DNA from: Sphaerolaimus hirsutus
Lineage: Eukaryota; Nematoda; Chromadorea; Monhysterida; Sphaerolaimidae
Direction: 5' to 3'
Assembly: GCA_964036195.1 (NCBI GenBank)
Contig: OZ038451.1
Span: forward strand, 12,776,529 to 12,840,528
DNA: 64,000 bases
Of the stretch, positions 22,173 to 34,533 are shown in pieces. Numbering within the stretch: position 1 is the stretch's first letter; the number at the start of each line of letters is the position of its first letter. The translations under genes and the position numbers were made by a program. The notes under the pieces are model-generated. The model did not search any database. It was not told where the DNA came from and worked only from the letters and a program-made list of their open reading frames with translations.

Positions 22173-25100
22173 ATGGACACACCAATTAAATTTGTGCTGT
22201 ACAATGCGTCGGCGTTCACCACCGCGTGCGGGTTGGAACACTACAAGAACGACAGCCGCAAAATGACACATCGAAGAAAGACACTACTGAATATCCATTG
22301 TCCAATGCGTGGTGGGTCAGCGTGGCTGGGTAGTGCTGAGCGACGTTGAAAAATCTCGGGAGATTTATATCCTGGGAAATTACCTATTATACCTATAAAA
22401 ATCATGGATGTATTGGCCCTGCACACTAGTTTTCACACGAAATTTCGAAAACATAAATGAGCTTTGAACTCGTTTGAGTTCTCCACAATGAGTGATTTTT
22501 AATCTGTGTCAACTGTAGTTGACGGCCATCTCATTGTAGAAAACTCAGATGCGTTCTAAGCTGATTTGTGAGTTTTTGAAATTTCCTGTGAAAACTAGTG
22601 TGCGCAAGATCATTATTGTAATTATGTTTACTTTGAATCGCGTTTTTCAAAAAACATTTTCTTGCCATGTCTCAATGTTTTGGCGGCAGGTGCTTATCAC
22701 CTTTCTCGGCACCGCCACATGCATTTGCACCTTTTTACCGGATGTTCAATTCCATAAAGAAGGTTTCAGATCATGCTTGAAATCATTTCTCACTCTCCCA
22801 ATCTCCCATGTTGTTCGAGCCAGGTCTGGCATTGGAATTGCTCGAACTCATCGTGTCCAACGCGAGGCACAGCGCAGTGGATTATGTTGTAGTGGAAGAT
22901 GATCAAAGCTACCTGAAAGATGTCGTCCGAATGATGTATGAAGAAGACCTGGGCGATTGCATAGGCGCGGAGCTATTCAGAGAGGATGACGCTTTCTTGG
23001 TGGACATGGAATTCAGGCGAGGCACTTTTCAAAGGGCCTACACACACTGGTTGACATCGCAAATTCGTGTCAACTGAATGTCAACTATATCACACACAAA
23101 GAAATTTAAAGCGTCACACTGAACACAACAATGTAAAGAAGGTAAGTGTTGCGATATAAAATTACTACCTTTACTCTATTGTAGACGGAAATCACATGCC
23201 TTAATTAACCAAAATTTAGTTGACATGAATTTTGACGTCAACTACCGTGTGTGGCCTAAAGTGTCGCATTTTCAGCCAACCAAAAAACAAAAAACTGTTC
23301 TCTTTCTCGCCGCAGTTACCCATTCAACGTCTTTGACGGTGGCTTTGTAGTGGCCCGCGTAGAAGAGAACTGGCTGGGACGAGCTCTGCGCGTCGCCTGG
23401 TGCTATCCCGGACCCTGTAAAATGCAACGTAAAATGTCAAGCTCGTAAAACTCGGTTGCCATTTTGCAGGGCATTTTACATGACTTTTGACACTTTGCAT
23501 GACATTTGACATTTTTACAGGGCATTTTACAAGGTCTGGGACCGCCCACTGGCCGTTCACTTATGGAGCGTGGGCCGCGGTAGCGTTTTCCCTGTGCATT
23601 CTGATTGGCTGGCGCCACCTGATCGGCCGCCTTGTGCAGCCGACTTTTCTTGGCATGCGAAAGGTCAGTGTAGGTGGTTTTAGTCATGGAAAATGATGTA
23701 GTGATGGAAAAAGCGCCAGAAAAGCGCGCCATGCGCCGCAGAGATAGGGTGCCAAGCGCCAATGGCGTCATGGCGCGGTGCTCTCAAATAGAGCCAGCGC
23801 CATGTCGCCATTCCATCGCTACTAAGTTGGTATAGCTGTAACGTCAAGTCATGTTTAAACTGTGATCATTTATCCGGCCAGTGTACGAAGTGCGAAACTG
23901 GCAAGTTGATGAAACGTGCGACATCTTTACGATTGGTAGTCCCCTCAAAATACCGCAGATGACCCGCTCGTGGGCGCAAATGCGGCAGGTGATCCCACTG
24001 TCGTCGGCGCCGCGCATCATGTACCAGTCGGCGGCGGCGCAGTTCCTGTCCATCGTGATCGGCTTCTTCCTGCTGCTCGTGCTCGCCCTGTACCAGCGCA
24101 TGCTGCTCACCAGCTTCCTGTTCCGCAGCCGGTGTTGTGCCAAAACGGGATGCCTTGGTGCTGAATTTCATCAATTGGATAGGTTCTTTTCCGGCAGCCC
24201 GATTCGATGAAGCTAGGTAAATATACCTGAAAACCTAAATATAACCTAACCTGAAAACCTAACCTGATATTTACCTGAAATTGTTGGAAAAATTGTTGTT
24301 GAAACCTGGTTGGAGGAGAAACGAATTGGGCAGTCAGAAATAAAGCCTTCAAATCAAAATGGTGACATAGAATCGAACAGCGCGTTAAATATGGGGCAGG
24401 CCTAATACGCACATCTGCCCGTTACGCACATTTGCCCGTTTTTTCCACTTGACACTTTTTAAGTGATTTTCAGATATGAGTGAAGTGAAAAACGCTGCGC
24501 AATGACACGAGTGAACTTTTTTCACTTCATTCATATCTGAAAATTACTTGAAAATGTGTCAACTGAAAAAAACAGTGAAACACAGCCATTTTTCACCGTT
24601 TTCACTTGACACATTTCAAGTGATTTTCGGATATGAGTGAAGTGAAAAAAGTTCACTAATGTCATTGCGCAGCGTTTTTCACTTCACTCATATCTGAAAA
24701 TCACTTAAAAAAGTGTCAAGTGAAAAAAACGGGCAAATGTGCGTAACAGGCACATGTGCGTATCAGTGCACCCCCGTTAAATATGCAATAAAAATTTCCT
24801 GGCTCAGTTCCCAAACGCCATTTTGCAAAGGCGGTCGCTTTGCTGCACACGATCCCCTCCCATCCATGGCACCAGTAGCGCACACCAATCGAATTTGATC
24901 ATGATGTTTGGTGAAAATTCGATTTAGGTAGCTATTTTTCCTCACTCGGCTAACATGGGGGGGTTATTCGAGGGGATTTATTGTGCCTACACACACTAGT
25001 TTTCACCGTGACTTCGTGTGAAAACTGAAATTTTGTAAAGTGCAAATTAATCAACACGGTTGAATTATTGAATTAAATTTAAGTTTGAATTTAAATTAAT

Positions 25101-28100
25101 GAAAGGTAAACTTTGAAAATTTGAAAACTAAAACACGTATAGCATTCAATAAGGGTAGGCTGAATGTCGCCATGTCGCCATTTCAGTTTTCACATCAGTC
25201 ACGGTGAAAACTAGTGTGTGTGGGGCCATTAGAGGATTTACTGTATTGATCGATGTCATATATTTGCGAGTGCATTGAAAGCGTCCGTTTTCGTACAACA
25301 GCAAGACCAGTGGACCTTACATTTGATGACGTCATCGCCCAGGTCGTTCAAAGCACGTCAGAAATTGATAATTCACTCGCAACGTCATTACTACTCGATA
25401 TTTTTTTACAGGTAACATCGGGCCATCGGCGACTTATTTCCGGCGATCCCGAAGATTGGTTTCCGATGCATTTGAACACGTCCATGAGCTACGAGTTTGC
25501 AGAACTTCGCCGCGCTGGTTTTTGTCCTTATTTCACTATGTTTTTGACGCCATAAATTTCGACAAAGACATTTTCCAATTTCATGCGGCTGGCAAAAACT
25601 CGACATAGTCGACGACCCAATAGAGATGTACAAAAAACTGTCCGAAGGGCGCTACGTTTGGTGGGCTTCCGCCTTCGAGGCGCACTGGTTGGGCAAGAAT
25701 TTTCTGGTTCGAAATAAAACGAAGGTTCAAAGTGAGGACAGCGATGATGTGAAGAAAGACAACACTGATAACAATGCTGATGATCTGAATAAAGGTGAGG
25801 TGTGACGATCACAGCAAAAAAATGGGCGTGTGATGCGGCTTCATGGCGACACTTCCCGAAGCTGGTCGGTGCTTCACGAACTTTGTTGTGAAGACACATC
25901 AGTCACTAACGTGCGTCAACAACGCTGCACAAATGTTTGTGAATTGTCTTCACTGCGTCAGCGTCGGGAAGCGCGCTTCACGAATTTTCGGGCGTCGTGA
26001 AGGTAGGTTAAGTGTGTTGCAGACACTTCACCGAACATCTCGTGAAGTGTGTGGAAGTGTCTTCACAGAGCCCGCTTCCACACGGTTCATGAACTTTTTT
26101 TCTGTGAATGTAAGTACCTCATAGTGATTTGTAGCAGGGATTTGTGTGCTCGTGGGTGATGGTGACCTTGTTAATTGAGTGAAGAACTCGCGTATACCGT
26201 ATTTCCTTGAAACACCCCCCTCAAAATGGGCACTATGAATTTATGGTCCGGGAAATGCATAACAGACGTTCAAAACACTTACTGTGTTACGTTAGAACAT
26301 CGTTTATACCATCTACATTCTTATATAAGGCTGTAAAAACTTATAAATGGTGGTTATTGTTGCATTTTTCACGTTTTTCTCTCAAAATTTTCACTCTGAA
26401 AAAATAAACCCCCGGGGGTAATTCGAGGAAATACGGTAGTTAGCTTGATCGTAGCGGAAAAGAATGGAGTGGCAGCTGGAGCGTTAATTTTTTTAATTGT
26501 TAATTTTGGGTTCCCCAGAATTCTCTGAATTTTGAGCCCCCGCACCCTGTTTAGTGTCAAATGTCATACAAATTTGTCAAATGTCACGTCAAAGGTTCAG
26601 TAATAAAATATTTTAATTGTTATCTGAATTTTTTTCCAATTTAGTTGGCATTTTACATGGCATTTGACACTTTACATGGCGTGGGACTATGCCCAGGGCG
26701 TCGTTGGTACATATTTACTTACTTACGTATTCAGCAAATCTCGGTATTTTATGAATAAAAACAACACTCCATTGCATCGCAGCACAAACGAAATCGTCGT
26801 CTAGTGGAGATAACCCCGACTGCGAGCTGCAGTTCATGCCCATTCAGACTGGATTCAGCAGATGGGGCACATTCGCATGTCGCAGGTACATAAATGTGTT
26901 GGCCGTGAAGAAAAACATACCGTATTTCCTCGAATTACCCCCCGGGGGGTTTATTTTTCAGAGTGGAAATTTTGAGGGGGTTAAACGAGGGGGTTATTAT
27001 TTCGCCCGGAAATCCCAGTACTAAATCGTTGTTTGTAACGTACACAGACGTCGAAAAATGCAATAAAAAGCACCATTTATAAGACTCTATAGACTTATTA
27101 TATAAGAATGTAGACGGTATAAACCCTGTTTTACATAACACACTCATTGTTTTTAACGTGTGTTCTGCGTTTCCCGGAGCTTTCGTCATCTATGTTCTCT
27201 ATACACTGAAATTGGGGGGGGGGGGTTTATAAATTCAGTGTCCATTTTGAGGGGGGTATTTCGAGGGGGGTATATCGAGGGGGGGTTATTTCGAGGAAAT
27301 ACGGTAGAATGGTCCGACACTCTTTTTTTGGGGGGTGGGGGTGTTCTCTATACACTGAAATTGGGGGGGGGGGTTATAAATTCATAGAGTCCATTTTGAG
27401 GGGGGGGGGGGTATTTCGAGGGGGGTATATCGAGGGGGGTTATTTCGAGGAAATACGGTAGAATGGTCCGACACTCTTTTTTTGGGGGGTGGGGGGGGGG
27501 GGTTCGGCAATTTTTGTCAACTGAAAGCCAACTAATGTCAACTAAATAACACAAAAAGAACGTTTTTAAAGCATGACACTTAACGGAAACAATGAAAATA
27601 AAGTGACAATATAAAAGTAACTATGCTCTAACACATGAAAGTTGAAGTTAAAAGAAAATTGAAAACATAATTAACACAAATTTAGTTGACATGAATCCAG
27701 CTAGTGGGGGCCAAATGCAGGTTTCAAAAATCCAATTTTTCCTAACAGGAACCTAAACGGCACGATAAAAATGTTGAACAAGGCAATCGAGTCCACATAC
27801 TACCACACGGCATTGGCAAAGTTGTTCGACAAGTACAAAGTGGGCCGATCCACTGAACCCGATGTGGTATGCGGCCTCAATATAGACAGCACAAGTGACG
27901 TCACTTGACACTTTACGAACTAATTATGTTCAATTTAAACCTGCGCGGTAATGTGCAGGTGGAGGTGGTCTGGAAACGCCCGCGGGTGGAACCGCTCTAA
28001 CCCCGTCGATTTTGACAGGACCGGTAGGTTTTGTGGGGATGACATTCACACTTTTTGACAAGCCCAAAAGTTTACTCTACGGGAATTATACGTTCCCATA

Positions 28101-28587
28101 ATTAATTTCCACTGATCCTAGTACACCACTGAAACTTTGGGAAACACATTTTTGAGTTTACCAGAAAAAGCAGTCTGTCAACTACTGTTTAGTGTGCGCG
28201 TCCACAATGAACCTAGGACGACAGGACGAAAACAGGTTTCTCTTCGCTTAATTTTGCACAGGTCGTAATTCTACTGCTGGGAGTGATAACTGGCATAGTT
28301 GCACTGTGTGTGGAAAGTATCCAGGCCAGGCGGAAACTCCGGTAAATACAAGTTATTTGTAAGGACGATACTAGTGATTAGTGATGTAAAAAGCGCCACC
28401 ACTTTGGCGCCAAGCGTCATGGCGCCATGACGATTTTACATCACTAGTAGGGATCCCTAATTTAAACTATCGGTCTAGGCAGACGGAACTCAGTCCACGC
28501 GTGGTACGACATCGCATTGAGGACAAGTGGGAGGAAATTCACCGGCAAAAACACAGGCACAGCCAATGGAATGTCACATTTACATAG
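22173..28587 (+). CDS. Divergent ionotropic glutamate receptor / IR-like ligand-gated channel
   Basis: Predicted plasma-membrane ligand-gated cation channel subunit of about 582 residues with no room for an amino-terminal domain, as in ionotropic-receptor (IR) chemoreceptors. Exons: 22173-22311, 22824-23034, 23316-23399, 23534-23673, 23882-24131, 25282-25517, 25609-25794, 26783-26885, 27749-27894, 27959-28023, 28262-28341, 28479-28587; all phases close to TAG. Order: S1 lobe (GLALELLELIVSN, then SYPFNVFDGGFVVAR), M1 (FTYGAWAAVAFSLCILIGW), pore region, M3 (FLSIVIGFFLLLVLALYQ), S2 lobe (DDPIEMYKKLSEGRY, later NKAIESTYYHTALAKLF), M4 (VVILLLGVITGIVALCVE) and a short basic tail. Canonical glutamate-binding residues are not evident, so the ligand is unknown. 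The intron at 23400 is a MITE; exon 2 may instead end at 23049. Confidence 0.75.
22415..22606. mobile_element. MITE with GGCC-CACACTAGTTTTCAC termini
   Basis: GGCCCTGCACACTAGTTTTC and TGAAAACTAGTGTGCGC bound a palindromic 190 bp in intron 1 of the IR-like gene; sister of 24984-25227. Confidence 0.75.
23035..23263. mobile_element. Family C MITE abutting an exon end
   Basis: GGCCTACACACACTGGTTGA at the left, GTCAACTACCGTGTGTGGCC at the right. The element begins exactly where the receptor S1 coding homology stops, so it may supply the donor (GTTGAC at 23050). Confidence 0.75.
23401..23549. mobile_element. Family A MITE forming a receptor intron
   Basis: TATCCCGGACCCTGTAAAAT and TTACAAGGTCTGGGACCG arms pair along a 149-bp palindrome. 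The codon TGG is repeated on both sides (23398-23400 and 23550-23552), as expected of a target duplication inside an exon. Confidence 0.85.
23699..23824. mobile_element. Family D MITE
   Basis: TAGTGATGGAAAAAGCGCC and GTCGCCATTCCATCGCTACTA ends around GCGCCA-type repeats; in the intron between the M1 and pore exons. Confidence 0.7.
24403..24765. mobile_element. Foldback with GATTTTCAGATATGAG repeats
   Basis: TAATACGCACAT and ATGTGCGTATCA ends; four copies of the TCAGATATGAGTGAAGTG module occur in alternating orientation. In the IR-like gene intron 24132-25281. Confidence 0.8.
24984..25227. mobile_element. MITE with GCCTACACACACTAGTTTTC termini
   Basis: GCCTACACACACTAGTTTTC and GAAAACTAGTGTGTGTGGG ends, inserted within a family G fragment (TTATTCGAGGGGATTTA to its left, AGAGGATTTACTGTA to its right). 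Confidence 0.8.
26197..26440. mobile_element. Family G MITE (ACCGTATTTCC..GGAAATACGGT)
   Basis: ACCGTATTTCCTTGAAACAC and TTCGAGGAAATACGGT are terminal inverted repeats around CTTATATAAGGCTG-type sequence and C/G runs. Confidence 0.75.
26537..26692. mobile_element. Family A MITE, degenerate
   Basis: CGCACCCTGTTTAGTGTCAA at the left and TTACATGGCGTGGGACT at the right, with AT-rich interior; in intron 25795-26782 of the IR-like gene. Confidence 0.6.
26918..27490. mobile_element. Family G element with a 150-bp tandem duplication
   Basis: Begins TACCGTATTTCCTCGAATTA. The block from CTCTATACACTGAAATTGGG through TCCGACACTCTTTTTTT occurs twice (about 27200-27335 and 27350-27490), each ending in AAATACGGTAGAATGG. 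Confidence 0.75.
27512..27711. mobile_element. Family C MITE fragment
   Basis: TGTCAACTGAAAGCCAAC at the left, TTTAGTTGACATGAATCC and GCTAGTGGGGGCC at the right. Confidence 0.65.
28379..28446. mobile_element. Family D MITE, minimal 68 bp
   Basis: TAGTGATGTAAAAAGCGCC and GACGATTTTACATCACTA with almost no core. Flanking octamers CTAGTGAT and GTAGGGAT agree at 6 of 8 positions. Lies in the last intron of the IR-like gene. Confidence 0.8.
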
Positions 28588-29046
28588 GAGGACGGTTGTT
28601 TCATAATATTTTAATATTTCCTGAAAACCATAATTCGTCACATTTAGCCGTATACGAAGACATTTTCTTACTCTACTACAAAACGTCCAAAAACAAATGA
28701 ATATTTTACAGGGCAAGAATTCATCCCCGATCCCATACATTACCAGTTAAATTTAAATAATATTTATCAAAAAAAAATTATATGTTATTTTTATACTCAT
28801 GTTGCAGTCACATCTTACTAAAATATTTTCGTGAATTCATTTTTTACTATTAAATGTTTCATTGCCACATTTTACTGACTGGTTAGTAAAATTGTATTGT
28901 GTTTTTTTCCAATTTTATTTTGATAAATACCCCAAAATTTGCTATCAGAGTGCACGCGACCCACAAAGCAATCCAATGCTATTATGAATTAGATAAACCT
29001 AAATTCATACCATGGATAAGAAAACTTGAGTTCTTTACGAGCACCC
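28588..29046. other. Convergent 3' intergenic region
   Basis: AT-rich DNA between the stops of the receptor gene (plus) and aminoacylase-1 (minus). Presumably both 3' UTRs lie here; I see no transposon or gene. Confidence 0.5.
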
Positions 29047-32000
29047 CTACACGCTGACATCGCCAAGTGCGGGAATAAGCAGTTCGTAAACTCGCACCCC
29101 ATCCAAAAACACGGTCTCGTTCAGAAATTCGTTGTGGTCGTGCAGTAGCACCGGCGTGCGCCGCATCGGGCTGAAGTTCAGACAAGGCACGCCCAACTGC
29201 AAATTCGGCACGTGAGCTTTGACTCGGCAATCAATGGCGACCCACACGCTAGTTGACACACGTGTGTCAACTGGTCCGTGTCAACTCAGATTTCGGCTTC
29301 ATGTGTCGCAGAGCGATCTGCAAATGCACATGCGGCAATGTAGAAAAATAAATATTGCGGCAAGTGCATTGAAAATCGCTGTGTGACACGTGAAGCCGAA
29401 ATCTGAGTTGACACGGACCATTTGACACACATGTGTCAACTAGTGTGTGGGCCGCTAATATCATGCATGATATACATAACTGAATGCACAAACCGGTCTG
29501 ACAAAACGACCAGAATCCGTCGCACCGACGAACGTCTCAACCTTGAACGTGGCGCCGCTGAAAAATGACCACAAAGGCTTCAAAGCGAAGTACATATTTA
29601 TCACGAAACTGCAAAAGTGGGAAACGCACGCTTTGTCCAGGGCGCCCTTGAAAGCTACGAACCACGGGTTCGAATCGTCCACGGGCGTGCGGCAATTGAT
29701 TCTGTAGTACTGCGGGCAAGCACACGATTACGGCGCAATTAAATGAGAGCAAGCAGAAAACGAATATACTCGGCGGACCGCAGAGTATACGTCCAAAACT
29801 ACTTATGTCTTAGTCGATGACGCGCAAGCGAGATACTTATGCACGCACATTCAAAAAAAGAAAAATATTGAAAAACGAAAAAAGTCGAGTCGCGAGTACA
29901 AGCGACGAATGATTTCTTTCCCTGAAACGGCTTGTGAGCAATTATATTTTACTAATGATGACGTCATAACGGAGTGTTTCCTCTAGAAAACGCATGGCGT
30001 GCGGTCCGCCAAATATAATAAGGGCAGCCAACCTGCTCAAACTCGTGTGAAATACCAGGACCGGATTCATTCAGCCATCCAACCAAAAGTTTTTCGAAAG
30101 CCTGAAATTACTATCGCGCGTATGAGTGATGAGTAATTAACACTGGGGAGAAGGGTTCGAATTAGACACGACTCAACGCGTGACTCGAGGGTAAAAATGG
30201 GTGCCAAGAGTCGACTCGAAAAATATGGCCATGATTCGACACCTCTCATTGTGTTTGCCTGACTCGATAATCGATTTTCATTGACTCGCCGGAAAAATTT
30301 TTAGGTCTGTGACCCGAACTCGAGTTTGGAAACATAGAGTTTCGAGCCTTTATGGGAAGTTCAATGAAATGATCAGCCTATTATATGAAATAATTCACCT
30401 CAAAGTCAGTTTCCGGCGGCATGCGTATGTCGAACCCTGAAAAATAAATTAAAACTGTTTTAAATGGGTATTGTAAATTATTTGAAATGAAAGGAATTGT
30501 AAACACTCACATAAACTGATTTCGCTTGGCACTATATTGGTCTGGATGCCACCCTTAAAAGTGCAAAACAAAGGCATAGAGATGTTTCGACACAAATGAT
30601 ATAATGATGTGACAAACATGAATTTTTGTCATATTGATCGAAATGACGTCACCGTTTGACAAATTGTTGTCTTCCATCCGACGTTTTTCTGACTCCCGGA
30701 ATCCCAGAAACTTGTTAATGACGTTTTGCTGCAAAATGGCACGATTTTCGGCGAAATCCGCTGTCAAATTAAAAAAAATCCACATCTATAAACAGCACGG
30801 AATTTATACTAAAAATGGACACAAAGCAATGGAAAAATTAAGTAACAGAGTATTTCCTGTCACTCTAGTAGAGACCTATCCCGTATTCTGTAAAATACCG
30901 TGGGAAATGTCAGACAAATTTGTCAAATGTAATATCAAATATCTGGTGAAATTTCCTTCCTTTTTACCAGTACACTTATATTTTTGACTAATTATTTGAG
31001 TAATTGTGTGGTATTTTACCTTACACATTTCTTTTATTTTACAAACATCTCAGGTCGGAAGTTTCATCGAATAGCACATAAATATTGTTCTCTAACGGCA
31101 GCCCAGAAGAGGTGGAATGCACCTTTTCCAATTTTGTGTTGTATGCATGTGGAAAAATTGTACAGGTGTTATATTTTGATGCCCCACCCAAACTACACGG
31201 GCTTTACACGAGAAAAGATGATGTACTCGAGAATCATTTGGAGAAATAAAAAGCTTCATATGCATGTAAATATTACCACGCACCACTTTTTCAGCGGCAG
31301 TGTTCTCGATGAACTTCGACCCATGTCCCGGATTACCGGTGCAGGTGACCTTCATCCCTGCGGCAAGCAGAAAATGCACAACACGGTTTAAAGGCAGACA
31401 CAAGTTGATGGTGATTAAAACAACTCACACCAAATGACTCGCTCCGCATTGTACAACATGTAGTGATCGCCCGGGCAAGCCAAACCTGTGCAGTAAAATA
31501 TATACCGTATATGCTCGAATAAGACCCCAGGGAGTTTTTATTTCGTCAGAAGTGTTTGAGGGGGGAGTTATTCGAGGGACTCGAGGGGGATTTTTTCTCA
31601 GAAAATTTGTATTTAATTCTTTGTATGTGTGCATTCTGTCAACTCACGTAATCTAGGCATTAAACGGTTAAACAACAACAAAAAGGTGTGTGTACACTGC
31701 GCACACATTCATGGATAGTTTTTGTGAATTTTGCAACACCTTTTCCACACAGGGGGAGGGGGTATTTTTTCCTCACCACGCCAGCAGGGGAGAGTTATAC
31801 AAGTGGGGGTTGTTTGAGGATATACATTACATACTTCGATCTGGAATGATTGAGCGCGGAAAAGGTAACCCGTGTGAGATAACAGAAAGCAGAAAAGACC
31901 GACCTTCGTCCATCATGAAGCCAATGTTTAGTTGTGGATATTGATCGGATTTTGCCAATGCCTTCATCCCGTCAAAGCCGCCGATTTCCTCCTCTGCGTG

Positions 32001-34533
32001 TCAATTAAAAAAGTGGAAATCACTATTATTTAAGTGTAGAAAAAATCTTTGAAACGTTGAAACTGTTGAAACTTTGGGCACCTGGCGCAAACATGATCAT
32101 TATCGTTCTCTCGCACTGGAAATCAGGGTTTGCCTTGCGCAGACGGCGCAATGCTTCACAATACCTGCGCAGATAACTAATGACATAACATAATGAGCGG
32201 CGAATTCCACAATGGCCCTACACACACCATGTAGTTGATAACGACACCAAATGTCAAATGGTTTCGATCCCAATTCAAAGCTGGCTGACAACGCATTATT
32301 GTATAAACATACCGCATTTCCTCGAAATACCCCCCGGGGGTGATTGTTTAAGAGTGAGAATTTTGAGGGGGAAAGGGTTAAACGAGGGGGGGTATTTCGA
32401 GGGGGGGCTTATTATTTCGACAGAAATTTTTTGAACCCCCAGTACTAAAATGTTGGTTATAACGTACGCAGACGTCGATAATGGTACAATAAGCACCATG
32501 TATACGGGTCTATACACATATTTTGGTATGTAGATGGTGTAAACCATGTTCTGACGTGACACAGTCATTGTTTTTAACATACACTCCAGGAAAAATGTCT
32601 TAAGCCTCCTGATCGGGAACAAAAAAATTCAACGTCGCCCCCCCCCCCCGCTAATGTGCGCTCTGTGTCGGGATATACATGGGATGAATTCTTGTAAAGT
32701 AAGGTGCCTTTATGCCACATGTCGATTTTTAGCTTTCTGGGTGCGTTGCTGCACATTTGACAGCCATCCAAAGTCAAATTTCCGGTGGAAAAAGTCTTTA
32801 GCCTTTTTGTGAAAACGTTAAAACAAGGAAAAAAACATGTTAAAACGATGAAACTGCTAAAATATTTATCACTTTGCGAATTTATATTCAAAATGGTATA
32901 TGCGGTGGACTTGATACTCTGCACTCACACTGATTTCTCACCATGTTCAAAATCGTCTGCCGTCGGTCGGCACACAAATATCGACCCGGCATGGTGCAGA
33001 TTTTTTAAATGATGAACCAAACGAAATGTTGGCACCGTGCCAGCTTATGGTGCGCGCATTAAGCGAAATGTAAAAAAGCAACAAAAAATCGCGGAAGGCG
33101 CTGGGTTCACGTTTAACAAAATGTTGACTATATACACAGGAGGGGGGCCATATTTCTACTGTGTGGGGTCGACATAATGAGCCCGCTATGTATGAGTTTC
33201 ACCCCTCAGTGGCCCATATTTAATGTTTGGTTTGCCATTGAACCTAAAAAATCAAAGGGATAAAGACATATTTCCTGGAGAGTATATTCCGCATTACCAG
33301 ATCACAAACCGTAATTCTGGCATGTACATTCTCTGTACACGCAATTTGGGGGGGGTATTTAGAGGGGGTGGGTAATTATTTCATAGTCGCCATTTTGAGG
33401 GGGTATTTCGAGACGGGGGTTATTTCGAGGGGGGGTATTTCGAGACGGGGGTTATTTCGAGGGGGGGGGGTATTTCGAGGAAATACGGTAACTATAAATA
33501 CTCCATGCCCGCCTTGTACAATATTTACATTGCACATACCACAATACGTTTTACAAACAATAGCTTCACTTGAAACTTGATTCAACACTTCTGTATTTGA
33601 ACGTCGTTCGTGGGCTCGTCATCAAGATTTGAATTGGAATCGAAACCAGTTGACATTTGTTATCCTTGTCAACTAGTGCGTAGAGCCCAACCGCACAGAA
33701 TCGTTAAAACCGACTGTATGCCGACGCATTTCATATCCTGCGATCCCCTCGCATATATATCCCCCTTCTCATCCTTGTGCGCGGAAAATGGCGGGTGCTT
33801 CCAATGCTGCTCGTACACCGGGACCACGTCGTAGTGGCAGTACAGGGCGACGCAGGACAACTGCGGCTGGCGGCCGGGCAGCGTGAAGGTCACGAACGGC
33901 TTGCCCGGCACCGCCTGCGGCAGAAACAAGGTTGACACTGTTCGGCTTTCTGGTGGTCATAAAAAATTGAGACACCTCGAAAGTGTTGACTGCGAGGTCA
34001 AGCTCCTTGCCATAGTCCTGCAGCCAGTGCACCGCTTTACCTGAGTTAGAAAGTATTTTTGTATGGAGATATCCGCTTTTTCAAATCGTTGGCAAACGAC
34101 CAGCCACATCAGTATTTCTCCGAAATATCCCTCAGGTCTTTACGAGCTGAGGAAAAAAACCCCTCGAAATACCCCGCCTGGAATAAGCTAAACATGTGCG
34201 CAATCTACTCGATGTATTAATTGGAAATACCCGCACTGAAAATTAGCACTCAGAAAAAATAACCACCCGTGAGAAAAGCAGACTTCGGAGAAACCTTATT
34301 TTCAGGCTAATTTAATCAAGTAAACGACTCTGAATGGCGGCTTTGTGGGCAGAGTAGTTCAAAAATGCCCTGGGCATCAGTTTCCAGACAGCGGTAACGT
34401 TCTACGAAAAAACCGCGAACCGAGATAGATCCAGCCGACACGAGAAAAAGAACCAACCATAGTCAGGATCTGGGTGAACAGTGTCGAGCCGCAAAAAATC
34501 CCGAAACCTGGTCACTGCTATATCCTCCGACAT
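29047..34533 (-). CDS. ACY1: Aminoacylase-1 (M20 metallopeptidase family)
   Basis: Zinc-dependent cytosolic enzyme that hydrolyses N-acyl L-amino acids to fatty acid (usually acetate) and free amino acid. Fourteen exons: 34533-34458, 34040-33976, 33914-33715, 32164-32082, 31993-31904, 31485-31429, 31357-31287, 30728-30618, 30553-30511, 30436-30399, 30101-30033, 29709-29630, 29557-29494, 29196-29047. They give 398 residues (human 408) with every phase closing. Zinc and catalytic positions are present: [38 protein letters not shown] and the C-terminal LLHDHNE. The dimerisation insert carries [16 protein letters not shown]. Several exons are under 60 bp. The intron between exons 7 and 8 uses a weak donor (GTGGTG). 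Introns contain families C, G and H, but none appears to have created an intron here. Confidence 0.96.
29237..29455. mobile_element. Family C MITE, intact
   Basis: GACCCACACGCTAGTTGACA and TGTCAACTAGTGTGTGGGCC ends; inner inverted block CTGGTCCGTGTCAACTC. In the last ACY1 intron, and the empty-site reference for the nested copy at 20716. Confidence 0.88.
29764..30017. mobile_element. Family H MITE, intact
   Basis: TATACTCGGCGGACCGC and GCGGTCCGCCAAATATA ends; internal GTCTTAGTCGATGACGCGC and GATGACGTCATAACGGAGTG shared with 21657. Confidence 0.8.
31500..31600. mobile_element. Family G fragment
   Basis: TACCGTATATGCTCGAATAAG followed by TTATTCGAGGGACTCGAGGG; in an ACY1 intron. Confidence 0.5.
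32310..32420. mobile_element. Family G fragment
   Basis: ATACCGCATTTCCTCGAAAT then GGGGGGTATTTCGAGGGG. A related G-rich copy lies at about 33345-33492. Both are in the large ACY1 intron 32165-33714. Confidence 0.55.
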
